This document shows positions 22,170-34,190 of a stretch of DNA of 64,000 nucleotides, one piece after another. The stretch is from Paguma larvata (taxonomy: Eukaryota > Chordata > Mammalia > Carnivora > Viverridae): positions 119,550,322 through 119,614,321 of the forward strand of contig CM057825.1 in NCBI GenBank assembly GCA_030068075.1. Direction: 5' to 3'. How positions within the stretch are numbered: the stretch's first letter is position 1; every line of letters starts with the position of its first letter. Below the pieces are notes generated by a model that had not been told where the DNA came from, did not search any database, and saw only the letters and a list, made by a program, of their open reading frames with translations. A program made the translations under genes and the position numbers.

Positions 22170-22450
22170 GACAGTCGGGGTGCAAGTCCTGGCTCCCCGT
22201 TCTACTCATTACGTGACCTTGGGCCAGTGAGTTCATCCCCTGCACCTGTTTATTCGTATAGAAAAACGTGAGTGTACTTAACACCACCGACCTGTACACT
22301 AAGAACTAGTTAAGTTGGTAAATTTTATGGTATGTGTGTTTTAGCACAATTAAAAAGGGGAAAGAAAGCGGGGATGAGAACGTGACCCACCTCATTAGGC
22401 TGTCGTGAGCGTGAAAGGAGTTAATTCGCCTAAGTGCCCAGAACGATGCC
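22170..22450 (+). repeat. MIR split by an L1 3' end
   Basis: 'CAAGTCCTGGCTCCCCGTTC', 'TTACGTGACCTTGGGCCAG' (MIR core), then the L1 piece at 22255-22365, then 'CTCATTAGGCTGTCGTGAGC', 'GAGTTAATTCGCC', 'GTGCCCAGAACGATGCC' (MIR 3' half). Confidence 0.55.
22255..22365 (+). repeat. L1 3' end fragment
   Basis: 'CACCGACCTGTACACTAAGA', 'GTTGGTAAATTTTATGGTAT' and 'TTTTAGCACAATTAAAAAG' match an L1 3' terminus. Confidence 0.55.
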
Positions 22451-22849
22451 TCACGCGTGTGCGGTGTGCAGCCAAGGTTGGGCTCTCGGTATTTTTTCTT
22501 GTCGTTGTTATTAGTCAGGGTTGACCCCTGGGACCCCAAATAATAGGTTCCCTTTCTACGCATTAAATCAGTTTGCGCAAAGCTAATCACCCGGCAGCTC
22601 CCTGTGCCGTACGTAACAAAGACACACCAGTCGTACGGATTTGCTCATGCACGGAGACTCTTGATCGGGTGTGGATAAAACGCGGGGGCAGGATTGGCCT
22701 CCTGCAAGACGGCCAGGAGGATTCTGGTTCTGCGATGTGCGGGAGGCCCCATAGCTCCTGGAGGCAGGGCCAGGGCCACAGAAGAGCAGGGCTCCGTCCC
22801 CTGCGCCCCAGCCCGGCTCCTGCCCGCTGCCCCGTGGTACCTGCCATCG

Positions 22850-22935
22850 CTTAGTTCTCGCCGATCCACACAACAGCCCTGGGGGCCGGTGCCACTCGTC
22901 CCTCTGCAGACCCGGAAATCCGAGCGAGGGAAGGG
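22850..22935 (-). repeat. MIR fragment
   Basis: 'CCACACAACAGCCCTGGGGG', 'CTCTGCAGACCCGGAAATCC' and 'GAGCGAGGGAAGG' follow the inverted MIR 3' half. Confidence 0.45.
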
Positions 22936-23772
22936 GAGCGCGCGGCCCACGCCATGAGCCCGAGCCCTCAGTCCTCAAGATTACTTAGCAGCAGAACACC
23001 TGGGAATGAGCTGGGCTTTGGGGACCCTGAGAACTCCCGTATTCCATTCAGTCGTGTGAGCTGGGGGCGTGTGAGTAGAGACCGCGGCTGAATTCCGTGG
23101 GTGCAGGTGTCCGCGTCCACAGGAAAAGTCCACAACATCATGTGAAGAAACTTTATGAGCCTCTCTCTTCTATGGGTGTTTGTTTTTTTGCTGCTGAGTC
23201 ATTTGTTTTGCCAGCGGCAAATTCTCATGAACAGACGAGTGACAGCAAATGGCAAGGATCAAAGGCTCACTGGTGGGGCAAAACCCAGAAACAGAGAAGT
23301 CCCCAGGCCTTAATTTCATGTGTGAATTGGCCAAAGACCACCTCGATTTGATGTGTGCCTTAAAATGTCTGCGACTGGCTTAGGGAACCCCAGGGTCCCC
23401 CCTGGAACTGGGTTTGAGAACCACTTTACCACTTCCCAGGAGCCAGTCCTCGTGCCTGCCTTGGGATCCCAGAGCCTAAGGTGCAAACTGAGCGGCCTCC
23501 CTGGGTGTGCTGACGGCTAGAAAGAGAGTTGTTAATTCACGGGGGCCCTCCCAAGAGTCGGAGAAGCCAGAGCCCAAGCCAGGCATGGGACACGGTGATC
23601 GTGCCGAGTGTTCGCAGAGAGGAGGGAGTCATCGGGTCCTCCTCGTGTCCCTTTCCTCTCTGCCCGTTCCTTGATGGGCTCTTCACAGCGTGGCCGCTCC
23701 TAGGAGGCAGGTGGGGGACTACCAGGGAGAGAAGGGAAAGGGGGACAGATGAAGCAAGACCTGGCATTTTTT

Positions 23773-23982
23773 TTTAATGTTTAATGTTTATTTATTTTGG
23801 AGACACGGAGACAGAGCAGGAGCAGGGGAGGGGCAGGGAGAGAGGGAGACACAGAATCGGAGGCAGGCTCCAGGCTCTGAGCTGTCAGCACAGAGCCCGA
23901 CACGGGGCTCGAACTCACAGACCGCGAGATCATGACCTGAGCCAAAGTCGGATGCTCAACTGACTGAGCCACCCAAGTGCCC
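23773..23982 (-). repeat. Feline SINE, inverted, inserted in another SINE's tail
   Basis: (T)n then GGAGACACGGAGACAGAGC, GAGGCAGGCTCCAGGCTCTG, GGGGCTCGAACTCACAGACC, ACTGAGCCACCCAAGTGCCC. It directly abuts the T-rich tail of the next SINE; TTTTTTTTAATGTT occurs on both sides. Confidence 0.95.
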
Positions 23983-23983
23983 C

Positions 23984-24182
23984 TTTTTTTTTAATGTTAA
24001 AAAAATTTTTTAAGTTTATTTAGAGAGAGAGAGAGAAGAGTGCACACACGAATAAGCAGGGGAGGGGCAGAGAGAGAGGGGGAGAGAGAATCCCAAACAG
24101 GCCCCAATGTGGGGCTCGAACTCTTGAATGGCGAGGTCACGACCTGAGCCGAAACCAAGAGTCCGACACTTAACTGACTGAG
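23984..24182 (-). repeat. Second feline SINE, inverted, 5'-truncated
   Basis: T-rich tail complement, GAGAGAGAGAGAAGAG, GGGGCTCGAACTCTTGAATG, and ends at TTAACTGACTGAG, lacking the last ~15 bp of the head. An outer duplication AGACCTGG(C/G)ATTTTTT lies at 23757-23772 and 24181-24196 around the SINE pair. Confidence 0.92.
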
Positions 24183-24769
24183 ACCTGGGATTTTTTAAAG
24201 GAACTTTAAAAATACCCAGGAAGTGACATGACAGATCCAAGAGGGTCAGGAAAGGGAGAACGCACTGAGCAAGCGTTCACTGAGATCTCTCTGAGTCAAG
24301 TAAATGACATGCCAAGCACACGGAGAGGACTGGACAGGCGAGCCGGACATACAGACAGGTCGTGCAGAGCAAAGAGGCGGGGGTGGTGGGGACAACGTGT
24401 GCAGAGGCGTGAGGGAGCAGGCGACGTGTGGCAGCACAGCCGGGGTAGGGCAGTGACAGCCAAGAAAGCCCAGTGGGGTCAGAGCGACCGAGGGCTTCCG
24501 GCCTGCCGAGGGGTTGGAAGTTTACCCCGGAAGCAGCAGGAAGCCCTCGAAGGTGCCAAGGCCGAGGAGTGTGGAGGCAGGGGGCTTGGGTTTTGCTCTG
24601 CTGGAGTCGGGAAAGGCAGAGGAGAAGGGGGTGGGCAGAAGAGAGACCCGAGGCCCTCTCGGCCCGGCCCTTCCGATGGCGGCCCCCGCCCCACCTACGC
24701 CGTAGTGGCGCTCCGCCCTTGGGAGGGATGCGAAACAGTCTCTCCGCAGAGCTACTCCCTCAGCTTCGC

Positions 24770-25040
24770 GCCCGTCCTTCCTTCCATATCTCTTTCTGCA
24801 TATTTCCCTACTCTGCTCGTGCGCCCTACTGCGGTGCCTTTTTATTTCTCCACATAAACAAATGCTGTCTTCACTCAACACTCTGTCTTGGATTTGTCTT
24901 CCCTGTTGGTTCGTAAGAGAGCCCACTTTCGTTTCTATCCCTGCAGAGCCGTCCATCGTGTGGGCAGACCACTGTTTATTTAGCCACTCCCCCATCAATG
25001 GATGTTTAGCTTGTGGCCGGTTTTCTTGTCCTTGACCAAG
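24770..25040 (-). repeat. Old L1 3'-UTR-type fragment
   Basis: 'TTATTTAGCCACTCCCCCAT', 'CAATGGATGTTTAGCTTGTG' and 'GCCGGTTTTCTTG' match the inverted L1 3' region. Confidence 0.55.
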
Positions 25041-25846
25041 AACGGGCGCCTCCGCGCACCCTTGCGCAAGGGTTTCCCTGGAGTGAGCAGCCGTGACGTG
25101 AGTCCAGAAGTACCTAGGGCTGCGGCCCTGTCAGGACTTGGTGACCAAGGAAGTATAGGGTGGAGGCAGGGGGAGGCCCCAGGGCTAGCTTAAGGCAAAC
25201 TATCAAGAACTCTCACTTCCTGTCTGAACCCTCTCGGCTCCTTTCGCCAGCGAGGGCATGGTGGCGATCCCAACTTCCGCCCCAGCAAAATCCTCATTGC
25301 TCGTGGTTAGTCTTCTGTCCAGGAGGCCTTCGGGAGCTGTGAAGATCGGGGAGGTTCCCAGGCGCGAGCGCGGGGCCCGCGAGGGCTCGCCGAGACCCAC
25401 CGCTCGGCTTGTCGTCCCAGACGGCACACGATGGCGCGATGGGACCCCCCGGAGGTTCTCCTCTGACCTCCTGGCTTCTCCGCTGAGCTTAGGGCTTTCT
25501 TCGATTCTTTCCTGTCTGTAGCCAGCATCCCCTGACCCAATACGGCTTCCTTTATTTGTGGCCGGGCGGCCATGGCATTTTGTATGAATGTGCTTTTCTC
25601 CAGAAACGCCACGGAGTGTTACTTGTTCGCCGTCTCAGATTCCCAGAGGGCCAAAAGTCAATATTATCCCAGCGTGGTAGGTGCAGCTGTCTTGTGACAT
25701 CTCTTCACACTTCAGCAGCCCACTCCTTAAGCCCCAGAGTCATCATCAAAGGATAACCCCAAAGCCCGTCAAAGCGGGGCCGGTGAATTGTTGTACTTTG
25801 TCTCCATTGCTGCCTGCTCTGAACTCGGGTCTTTGAAATCACATGA

Positions 25847-26075
25847 TTCGGGGATGCCTGGGTGGCTCAGTTGGTTGGGCGGATGACTTCGGCTCAGGTC
25901 ATGATCTCACGGTCTGTGAGTTCGAGCCCCGCGTCGGGCTCTGTGCTGACGGCTCAGAGTCTAGAGCCTGCTTCACATTCTGTGTCTCCCTCTCTCTCTG
26001 CCCTTCCCCTGCTCACGCTCTGTCTGTATGTCTCTCAAAAATAAAATAAAAACATTAAATATAAAAAAAGAAAAA
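25847..26075 (+). repeat. Feline SINE with target-site duplication
   Basis: GGGGATGCCTGGGTGGCTCA head, GCCCCGCGTCGGGCTCTGTG, tail CAAAAATAAAATAAAAAC. The duplication GAAATCACATGA is at 25835-25846 and 26076-26087. Confidence 0.97.
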
Positions 26076-26244
26076 GAAATCACATGAGTCGGGCAGTAGG
26101 CGTGTCAGCTGTGTGAAATGCTAAGTTTGGGCTATGATTTGCAGTGGCTGCTCTGAAAATATTTCCAAGTTCGGTAAAATTTCAGGTGCATGCCGTCTGT
26201 GGTATACTTGCAGCTTCACAGGCTTTTTTAAGGCTCCAGGGTGA

Positions 26245-26440
26245 AAGTCCCGTTTATTGAATGCCTGCTACGTGCTTCCTAGGCACTAGACTAGTTGCTT
26301 TACATAAAATAGAGAAATGCATGAAAACGGTCACGTCACTAATCCCACTTTTGCAGCCGGGGCAAGCAAGACTCCAAAGCAGAAGCCCCTTCCCCAGGGC
26401 CCCAGAGAGACTGAACCTGGTTTTAAACTCCTGTTCTTTG
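26245..26440 (-). repeat. MIR fragment
   Basis: 'TATTGAATGCCTGCTACGTG', 'CTAGGCACTAGACTAGTTGC', 'CTAATCCCACTTTTGCAGCC' follow the inverted MIR. Confidence 0.6.
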
Positions 26441-27254
26441 TAATGCTTCTACCTGCTTCCTGAGAAAAAGGTTATCTCTTGTTCGGCGTTCTTTCCTTTC
26501 TTGCTAAGTTGAATGGAAGGTTCTTTGTTGCTTCTGAGATAAAGCCGCCCCTTGTTGTGGCTTTCTGACTATGTTGACTTCACAGGCTGACGGTTGAACC
26601 GGAGGCACTGGGGACCACACGCACTCCAGCCTCTTGGATGGAGCAGGGCCTCCTAAATCACCAGGGCAGGCCCGTGGCAGGAGGAGTCCGCGCTGGTGGA
26701 AAGAGCTTCTCCCAAAACCCTCCTCCCACCCTGACCCTTCATATCCTGGAGAGTGTTCTGAAATAGTGGACATTTATAAAATCTCGGGCATTCTGGAAAA
26801 ACGCTTAAAAACAGAAAAAGAAAGAAAGAAACAGGTTTGCAGCCCAATGCCCAAGGAAAACGTCCAACAGCTCAGAGCAGCGTCGCGGTGTCCTGAAACA
26901 GTGCCCAGGGCCTAGCAGAGACACGGCCTGCTTGTTGTCCCCTCTCTGACCTCTGCGCTCCACCCCAGCAGAGAGCAGATGCCGAAAACACTCCATACCG
27001 ACTTCTGTCCCCACTGGGTCAGCACAGGGGCCCCGCGTGCCTGCCGGGACACCCATGGCTTCAAGCAGCTTCAAAGCTCCCAACGTTTGGACATCTGCTG
27101 TATGCCAGAAGGACGGGTGCCACCATGCCGTTTAAACCGTGCTCTGGCCCTCCCAGGGAGCTCTGGCCGTGAGGAGGTCAGGGGCACACGCCCTGGAGTT
27201 AGCCTACCCAGCTTTTTTGGCACCGACCCATTGCTGTCAGGAAGTTCTGGAAGT

Positions 27255-27360
27255 TTCCCTGAGCTTCAGTTTCTTCTTCTATAACATGGGCTCGTGAGAG
27301 AACCTGCCTCCCAAGGGCAGGAGCTGAGCCCAGGGCACCTGTAAGGTGCCTCACAATGCC
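27255..27360 (+). repeat. MIR fragment
   Basis: 'CCCTGAGCTTCAGTTTCTTC', 'TTCTATAACATGGGC' and 'AAGGTGCCTCACAATG' fit the MIR 3' half. Confidence 0.45.
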
Positions 27361-28154
27361 CCGGGAAGTAACCGTCACCGACATCGCGGAGGAGAGGCCA
27401 GGGCTTGAGGGCCAGAGCAGCCTGTCTGCGTTGTGCCCTTTGGGGGGAGCGGGCCAGCACTTCCGGCCTCGTGGCCGGGGCCCTAGCCCCTTGCAGGGCA
27501 GCCGGCCGGGCCGTTCTCGCTGGCGCTCTCGGGCTCTGCCGAGCACCCCTCGTGGCTCCTTCCCTGTCCTCGTGCAGCCGGCAGCCTGTGGGGGGGGGAG
27601 CAGGTGCTGCTAGAATGCAGGGGGTGGGGAGTGGGGGGGTGGAGACGGTGCCTCGGGCGGGAGGGGCAGGCCGTGGGGAGGCGCGGATTCCACTCTGAGC
27701 CCTCTGGACTTCACGCTGGGAGTACAGGCCTGGCTCGTGTCTGCCCGAACTCATGGCCGCGGGGTGGGGAACGGGTTGGAGACAGCGGTGCGGGGGACCA
27801 GGGGAATCCACCAGAAGCTGAGAGCAGGGCCAGGGTGGGTGCTCCCTCGGCCGGCATGGTCAGCGAAGGTTTGGGTGCAGTTCGCCTGGTTGTGACCGAT
27901 CTGCTTGTGAGGGTGGCACTGTCCCCGTACACTGGGTAGCCAGCACCTCAGGGTCAGGCAGACATTTCTCACTGGTGCTTCTAGTGATGCCGTGAGGAGA
28001 GGGGAAGGGGGACGCTGAGGCCTGAGAGGCAGGGTGACCTCCCGGGTCGTACCTCCAGGAAGCCGTGGTGGGCTTTGCCATCGTGAGGTTGAAACGTCCA
28101 AATGGCCCGGGCACCGCCGAAGAGCACTCCCTGCGGCTCCCGCGTCCCCAGCAT

Positions 28155-28295
28155 CCGGCTGAGTGTCTCCACGATCGGGATCACAACAGCCCGGGGAGGA
28201 TGAAGGCCCTGTCACTGTCCCCATTTAACGTGTGAGGGCTCTGAGGCCCAGAGAGGTTAAGTAACTTGCCCCAGGTCACACAGTGGTCCAGGGTA
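28155..28295 (-). repeat. MIR fragment, well preserved
   Basis: 'CTGTCCCCATTTAACGTGTG', 'GAGGCCCAGAGAGGTTAAGT' and 'AACTTGCCCCAGGTCACACA' are almost consensus inverted MIR core. Confidence 0.8.
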
Positions 28296-28672
28296 CTGCT
28301 GACACCCACTCCTTGGCCGCCTCCCCCGATGGTCTACTCAGTCCCATGGCCTGGGACCCTCCTCAGGGCCTGGGGACCCGAAGGCACTCTTACCCTTGCC
28401 CCGGCAGAGCTGCGTTTGGAAGCTGGGAGACCACGTTCTCAACTTCAGCCCCTCACGCGTGGCCCCTGAGCCCGTCTTCGCTCCTGGGCCGAGAAGGGTT
28501 TTCTGAGCACGGTGCTGATAAGTCATGCCCGAGATGCCTACGCTCAGCCGGCAGCACTTAGTGGTTGTCTGGGCTTCCCCGGGCCGGTCGACATCTGCCC
28601 AGAAGGTGTGATGCACCAACAGCTTTCTCTCCTACTTTTCGCAGCCCAGGTGGGCTCTCCGCCAGAACTCTT

Positions 28673-28699
28673 TGAAAAAAAAAATAATAATAATAATAA
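28673..28699 (+). repeat. (A)n(TAA)n microsatellite
   Basis: A-run followed by five AAT/TAA units before GGCACCGAG. Confidence 0.9.
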
Positions 28700-31589
28700 G
28701 GCACCGAGCTGCAGCGGGAAACGCCGGTGCACCAGCTGAACACAGGAGACTCTGCAGTGGCGATTTACGGTCTGCTCGTCAGGGATGAATTTAGCAACCT
28801 TCTGGAAGGCTCGAGGGCTGGCCCCGCGTGTCGCTAAGCTCTTCAGTGGCGTGAGTGTGGGGAGTTCTGCGGCTCGTTGCCATCACGGCCCCGCAAAGAC
28901 GGGCTCCTGTGGAAGGCCGTGGAGTTCGTCTTTTCATGTGTTCCCTTGTCCAGCCTACATGCACCGAGCGTCTGCCGTGTGGCAGGTGCTGGGCTCGGGT
29001 TTGCGGTGACGGCCAGGAGCCAGCCAGACACTCCTGACCCTGCCGCCCGGAGCTCGCAGTCTGGTCAAAAGAACAGGCGTCATTCCTCTGTTTGTACCAA
29101 TAAATGGTTAGCCCCTTCCAGGGAACCTGAGCTTCTCTAGTGGGGAGCAGGGAGGCTTCCCTGGGTACGAGGTGTGGGCTGAGAGGGGGAGGACCCCTTG
29201 CAGCAGACTGGATGGGCGGTGGCAAGGCGTTCCAGGCAGGGGGCACGGCCTGTGCAGGGGAGTGGGGCTGCCCGGCCCCCCATCACCGCTGCCGTCGGTG
29301 GGCCACCGTTTGCGCTTCGAACTCTGTACCGGGCATGCTCGGTGGATTCCTTATCTGGCCTCGCAAGCTTGCCTGGAGAGAGGCAGGCTGACACTCATTT
29401 TGCAGTCGAGGTCTCCGAAGCCTGGGGTGGGTACCCACCGTCCTACCTCCGCCCAACCCCAGCCCACGCCCCTGCCAGGCTCCCTCTTCTCCGCCTTCTT
29501 ACTTGCACTCTCATTCCCTGTCCTGCGTTATCACCGATGTGGCTTAGAGGCCTGCCGGGAGGATCAGGACCCCATAACCAACAAGCCCCTTGGATGATCA
29601 TTCCAGGTTACCTCTAATTCGCAAACAGCTAGAAGCCCAAACCCACACTTTGCGAGCGTGTCCCGTCCCTGGCGCTCGGCATTCTGTCAGCAAACCTCTC
29701 GGTCGACTGGCTCCTGACCCCATTCTTCGTCCACCGCAGAGCGAGCACGTCCCCGAGCCTCGGGCAGGACCCCATCACAAACAAGGCCCCGCAGGGCCGT
29801 CGCCGAGGAGCAGAGAGGCCGAGTGCCCTGGGCGGTGTGGGGGGCGTCCCTCCAGCCTCAGGTTGGAGAGTGGCCTCGTTCCGCTGTCGCCGGAGGCAGC
29901 GGGGCCTGCTCAGCTCGGCGTGGCCTTTGGGTCCGCTGCTTGCTCCCCTGGGCAGGTGGACCTGTCCTCTGTCAGTCCCCGTGCCTCCACGGCGTCTGGG
30001 AGATGGCCAGCTGGGCGGTCAGGGAGCCGGCCGACGCGGACCCCTTCGCTCAGCCAGAGGGGCCCACGGGGCCTGCCGCCACGGTCTCCCGGGGGCGGAG
30101 GCCCAGCCTTTCAGGAGCATGCGGGCCCAGTCCTGGCCACCCGTTTCTAGAATCGCCTCGAGAGCATTCGAAAAGCCCCCACGTCCGTGCCCAGCACAGC
30201 CCAGTTAGAGTGAGGAGCAGGTCGTCGGGGCTTTGTGAAGCTCCCCAGCTCGTTCTAAAAGCCCTCCAGGCCTGCGAGCACTGTTAGAAATGAAGAGACC
30301 TCGCCGAATTTCCCTCAGGTGGCTCTCCCAGAGAGTCCGGGTGACCGCCGGGGTGAAACGCCGTGGCCTAGCTGTCATTTCTTTAATCCACAAATCTTCC
30401 CCGCGTTCTTACCATCGGCTCGTGCGGCGTGGGGCCCAGCGCGACCCGGGTCCCTCCTCCGTCGATCCGATGTGCCCCCGTGACCAGCCGCGGCGCCTGT
30501 AGCTCAGACGTGGATGGACGGCCTGGAGAGCTGGGGTTGCGCTGAGACCGGTTCTCTCCCCCGTCGGAGCAGCTGCTCCGTGGCGAGTGCGGGTGCCAGG
30601 GCATTCAGAGTTGGGGAGCAGATATATCTGGTGCCCTGGGCCCAGTTTCAGGAGAGGCCGGTGTTCGTCACACTTCCAGGACACCCGGCACGCTCTGCCA
30701 GGAACTGGGTAGCCTGCCTTCTGGGAACTCACGGTGTTCCAGGGAAGACGACACCTAATGCACAGTTGCTACATGGTCTGATCCTCGCTGTCCGGCCCAG
30801 CCAGAACTGGAGGGCCAGGAGGGTTCTGGAAGGAGTTCTTGAAGGACGGGCCAGGTTAAACACGGGGCATCCTGGGCGGATGGCAGGCTCTGGGCTGTGA
30901 AAACCGTGGTATACGTGTGGGTCCCACAGGCAGCCTGAGGCGTGTGGCAAGAGATGAGGCCGCGTGGGAATGGCCCTCTGCACAGGGTAGGCCATCTCGG
31001 GCGTCATCAGAGAGGCCTCGGGGCCGGTGATGGGCTTCAGGTCGGGGAGGCAGGCCTCCGGTGCCAAAGACTGCCCTCTGAACTGACCAGGGCTCCCACG
31101 GCCCTGGGAGCGGGAAGACGGGTCCTTCACAGGGATCAGCCCCAGGCTGGGCCGCCCATGGGGTCCGATGGCCCGCACTTGGCTGGAAAGAAGCAGCCGC
31201 CGAGAACGAGTTCTCACACAGAGCAGCCGGAGAGCGGAGCGCTCATCCCCTGCAGGGCCACAGCTCGCCAGCCTGTCAGCGGCGCCCCTGGGAGATGTGG
31301 TCAGGACCCCGTCCCTCCCGCCACGGTACCCGTCTCCTACACTGGGGCCGGCTCACTTTTCTTAAAGGGCCAGGTAGTCAGTGTTTTAGGTTTTGCCGGC
31401 CACGTGGTCCTTGTCCCAGCCCAACTGCCCTTGCGGCCAAAGAGCCCGTGTAATATGTAAATGAGCGGGTGTGGCCCCATCCGGAGAAACTTCACCTAGG
31501 AAAGCAGGCCCCGTGTGCATCTGGGACTTGGCCTAGCGGATGCTGTTTGCGGACTCCTGACCTTGGCCTTCAGAATCTCTGCCTGCCCC

Positions 31590-32215
31590 CCAACGCCTAG
31601 GCCTCTTCAGTCTGTTCCCAGCACCATAGCCAGAAAGAACCTTTTCAAGTATAAGTCAGATCATGTGTGTCTTCCCCTTCAATCCACTACTGGCTCCCGT
31701 TTCGCTCAAAATGAAAGACAGATGCCTTACGGTGGCCCCCGAGGTCCCACACCGTCTAGCCCCTCAAGACCTCACCTCTCTCCACTGTCCCCCTGGCCAA
31801 CTCCAGGGTGGCCACAGGAGCCTCTGGCCGAGCCTCGACGTAGCCACGCAAGCCGTCCTTTCCAGCCCCTGCCTTGAGCACTGTCACGCCAGGTACCTGC
31901 GAGGCTCTGGATTGTTCCCCAGACCTCTCTGTCTCAGGGCTCCCCCTGAGCAGCCTGTGCAGGTCACAGACCTGCCCTCCTCCCGGCACTCCAGACTGCC
32001 CCTACCCTGCTCGGTTCTCTTCAGAACACTCATTTCTTCCAACATCTTCCGTTTCTTCGTCGTCTGCCCACCCCATGCCCCGTCCTTCCCCAGCCCGTGA
32101 CTGAACACTGAGCCCCAAGAGAGCAGACGCTGTATTTTGATTGCTGCTAATTGCCCAGCTCCTGGAGTTCCACAGGGTCGGGGTACCGTGCAGATGGTGC
32201 TTGGGAAGGACTGGA
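31590..32215 (+). repeat. L2 3' region
   Basis: 'AAGTATAAGTCAGATCATGT', 'CCACTACTGGCTCCCGTTTC', 'GAAAGACAGATGCCTTACGG', 'AAGAGAGCAGACGCTGTATT', 'GATGGTGCTTGGGAAGGAC' follow the L2 3' end from body to tail. Confidence 0.75.
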
Positions 32216-32395
32216 TGGGCGGGCTGATGGATGGATGGGTAGGCAGGTGGGTGGGTGGATACATGGAGGGGTAGGTGGGTGGGTGGATGGACGGGTGGGT
32301 GGGTGGGTGGATGGACGCATGGATGGATGCATGGGATGGGCAGGTGTGTGTACAGAGAGAGAGAGAGAGATGGATGGATGGATGGAACCAACAAA
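32208..32395 (+). repeat. (TGGA)n/(TGGG)n microsatellite
   Basis: Imperfect GGAT/GGTG tetranucleotides for about 130 bp, then ATGGATGC units, a (GA)n run near 32356-32370 and (TGGA)n to 32387. It starts where an L2 tail would carry (TGAA)n. Confidence 0.95.
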
Positions 32396-32954
32396 TCTTC
32401 AGTACCCCCGTTATGTGCTACACATTGTTCACTGTGGACCCAGGGGGGTGCCGAACAGAGCTCCCAGGCCCCGAGGATGTCCTAGATGCCAACCGTGATC
32501 AGGGCCCCGAAGGAATCAGCCGAGAGCTGGGATAGTATGCTTCAAAGGGATCCGACCGGGACAGAGAGTCCAAGAAAGTGTCTCTGTTGACCTGGGAGGA
32601 GGCGGAGGAGCAGAGCTGGGCAGGAATCCACCCAGACAGGAGCCCACACAGACGGGAGAGCTCCTGACGCCTGGGCCCGCAGGCTGCCCACATGCCCAAG
32701 GAGTGAGAGCATGGCCGTCCGGGTGATGGCCTGCCACCACTTTGGGCACAGAATTCCCCTCTGTTGTCACTTTCCGCCCTGGTCAGATAAGAGCGGTGCA
32801 GAGTCTGGTCCTGTTTCCCAGGAACGTGTTCAGTCCTTCCCCGCCGGTCTCTTTCCGTGTGAGTGGGAGGTATTTTACAAGGTTCGTTCTGTGGAGCTGG
32901 GGATACATGTATTCGTAACCCCCTTGCGACAGGTCATAATCGTAACTAGTTAGA

Positions 32955-33085
32955 AGGGGGTGGCGTAGTGGTGGCTGCACAATCTGTGAGCAGACTAAAA
33001 ACCACTGGATTGTACCTTTAAAATGCGTAGGTTATCCATTGTGTGAAGTACGGCTCGGCAAAGCCGTTGTATTCTTTTAAAACGG
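32955..33085 (+). repeat. L1 3' end fragment
   Basis: 'GTGGTGGCTGCACAATCTGT', 'ACTAAAAACCACTGGATTGT', 'ACCTTTAAAATGCGTAGGTT' are the classic L1 3' terminus. Confidence 0.75.
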
Positions 33086-33300
33086 TTCTAAACTACTCAG
33101 ACTGTCCCCAAGCTGTCTTCTTTTTCTAAAGACCAGTTTATCGCATTTGCATCCTATTTTGGTCGTAAAATAGTCCAATTTATGCAGCATTTTCCTTAAA
33201 GTAGTCCAGATATGGGGGGGAAATATCGGAACCCACAACCCAGGAATCATCTGGAAACCTCGATGCCATCCAGACTTACCTGGCACCCTCCCTTTTTGCC
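33085..33300 (+). other. AT-rich unique stretch with octamer motif
   Basis: No repeat recognised. It contains ATTTGCAT at 33145-33152, the perfect POU octamer. This may be chance; no occupancy can be inferred. Confidence 0.25.
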
Positions 33301-33667
33301 TTTTTTCCATTTATTTTTGACTTTAAAGAAAATGCTCCGTTCTTGCTGGTAAAATAGCCTCTCGTTCCCTTTCCTTTCCTGTAAATTATGAGATAAGTTT
33401 GTATTTCATACCTTTCCAGAAATCTCTGTTGATTGTGGTCTGACCTCAGAAGCAGGCCTTCTGGGAAAGAAAGTAGGTATTAGAATCACCGCTTCGAGCA
33501 TTCGTTGAAAACCTCTGGAGTGGCAAGCAGTTCGCGTTGTGCGTTTGAGACAGAAAACAGCTGAAGGATCCCTGTTGGCCGCTCCGGGAGTCGCTTCCGG
33601 GCGCCGGTAGATGATACGCCAGCCACTCTGTCCGGCTCGCCCAGTGACTTTTTAAAAATATCCCTTT

Positions 33668-33880
33668 GGGCGCCTGGGGGGCTCAGTAGGTCAAGCGTCC
33701 ACCTTTGGCTCAGGTCACGATCTCCGGGTTCGCGGCCTCGAGCCTCGAGTCGGGTTCTGTGCCGACAGCTCAGAGCCTGGAACCTGCTTCAGATTCTGTG
33801 CCTCCCTCCCTCTCTGCCCCTCCCCCACTCGTGCTCTGTTTCTCTCGCGTGCAAAAATAAACATTTTTAAAAATTTTATG
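33668..33880 (+). repeat. Feline SINE
   Basis: GGGCGCCTGGGGGGCTCAGT head, GCCGACAGCTCAGAGCCTGG, tail CAAAAATAAACATTTTTAAA. Confidence 0.95.
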
Positions 33881-34004
33881 AAAAATCAGATCCCCAAGAC
33901 TTGGAGATGATTAGAGTGGTAGAAAGGGGTGATGGCTGTCCGGAGATAAGTGCCCAGAGCCGTGGCCGGTGTGCCGGTTACCAGGGCTGGCTCCCCTGTG
34001 GCGA

Positions 34005-34190
34005 GCAGGTGCCACACGTGGGCGCCTGTGCTAAGCGAGGTTGTGTGCGTGCCTCTCACTTAGTCCTTACGGCCACGCGTGAGGTGGGGATGGCTTCCTC
34101 CGTACTGCACCCAGGGAGACGGGGGCCCACGGCAGCACAGGCCCTCGCAGCAGCCTGGGATTCGAACCCGCCTGGCTCCCGAGCCTCCGC
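34005..34190 (-). repeat. MIR fragment
   Basis: 'GGGCGCCTGTGCTAAGCGAG', 'CACTTAGTCCTTACGGCCAC', 'GCGTGAGGTGGGGATGG' and 'CCTGGGATTCGAACCCGCC' follow the inverted MIR. Confidence 0.6.

Noticed and set aside
21415..22299. Overlapping ~290-codon open frames on both strands
   Set aside because: They coincide with the CpG-rich patch, are Pro/Arg/Gly-rich in every frame and run into a MIR and an L1 fragment, so they are composition artefacts.
25862..26044. Recurrent small proteins beginning MAQ(L/S)V near many SINEs
   Set aside because: They are translations of the feline SINE consensus itself, repeated at 5072, 8591, 11508, 23781, 39912, 49355 and other copies.
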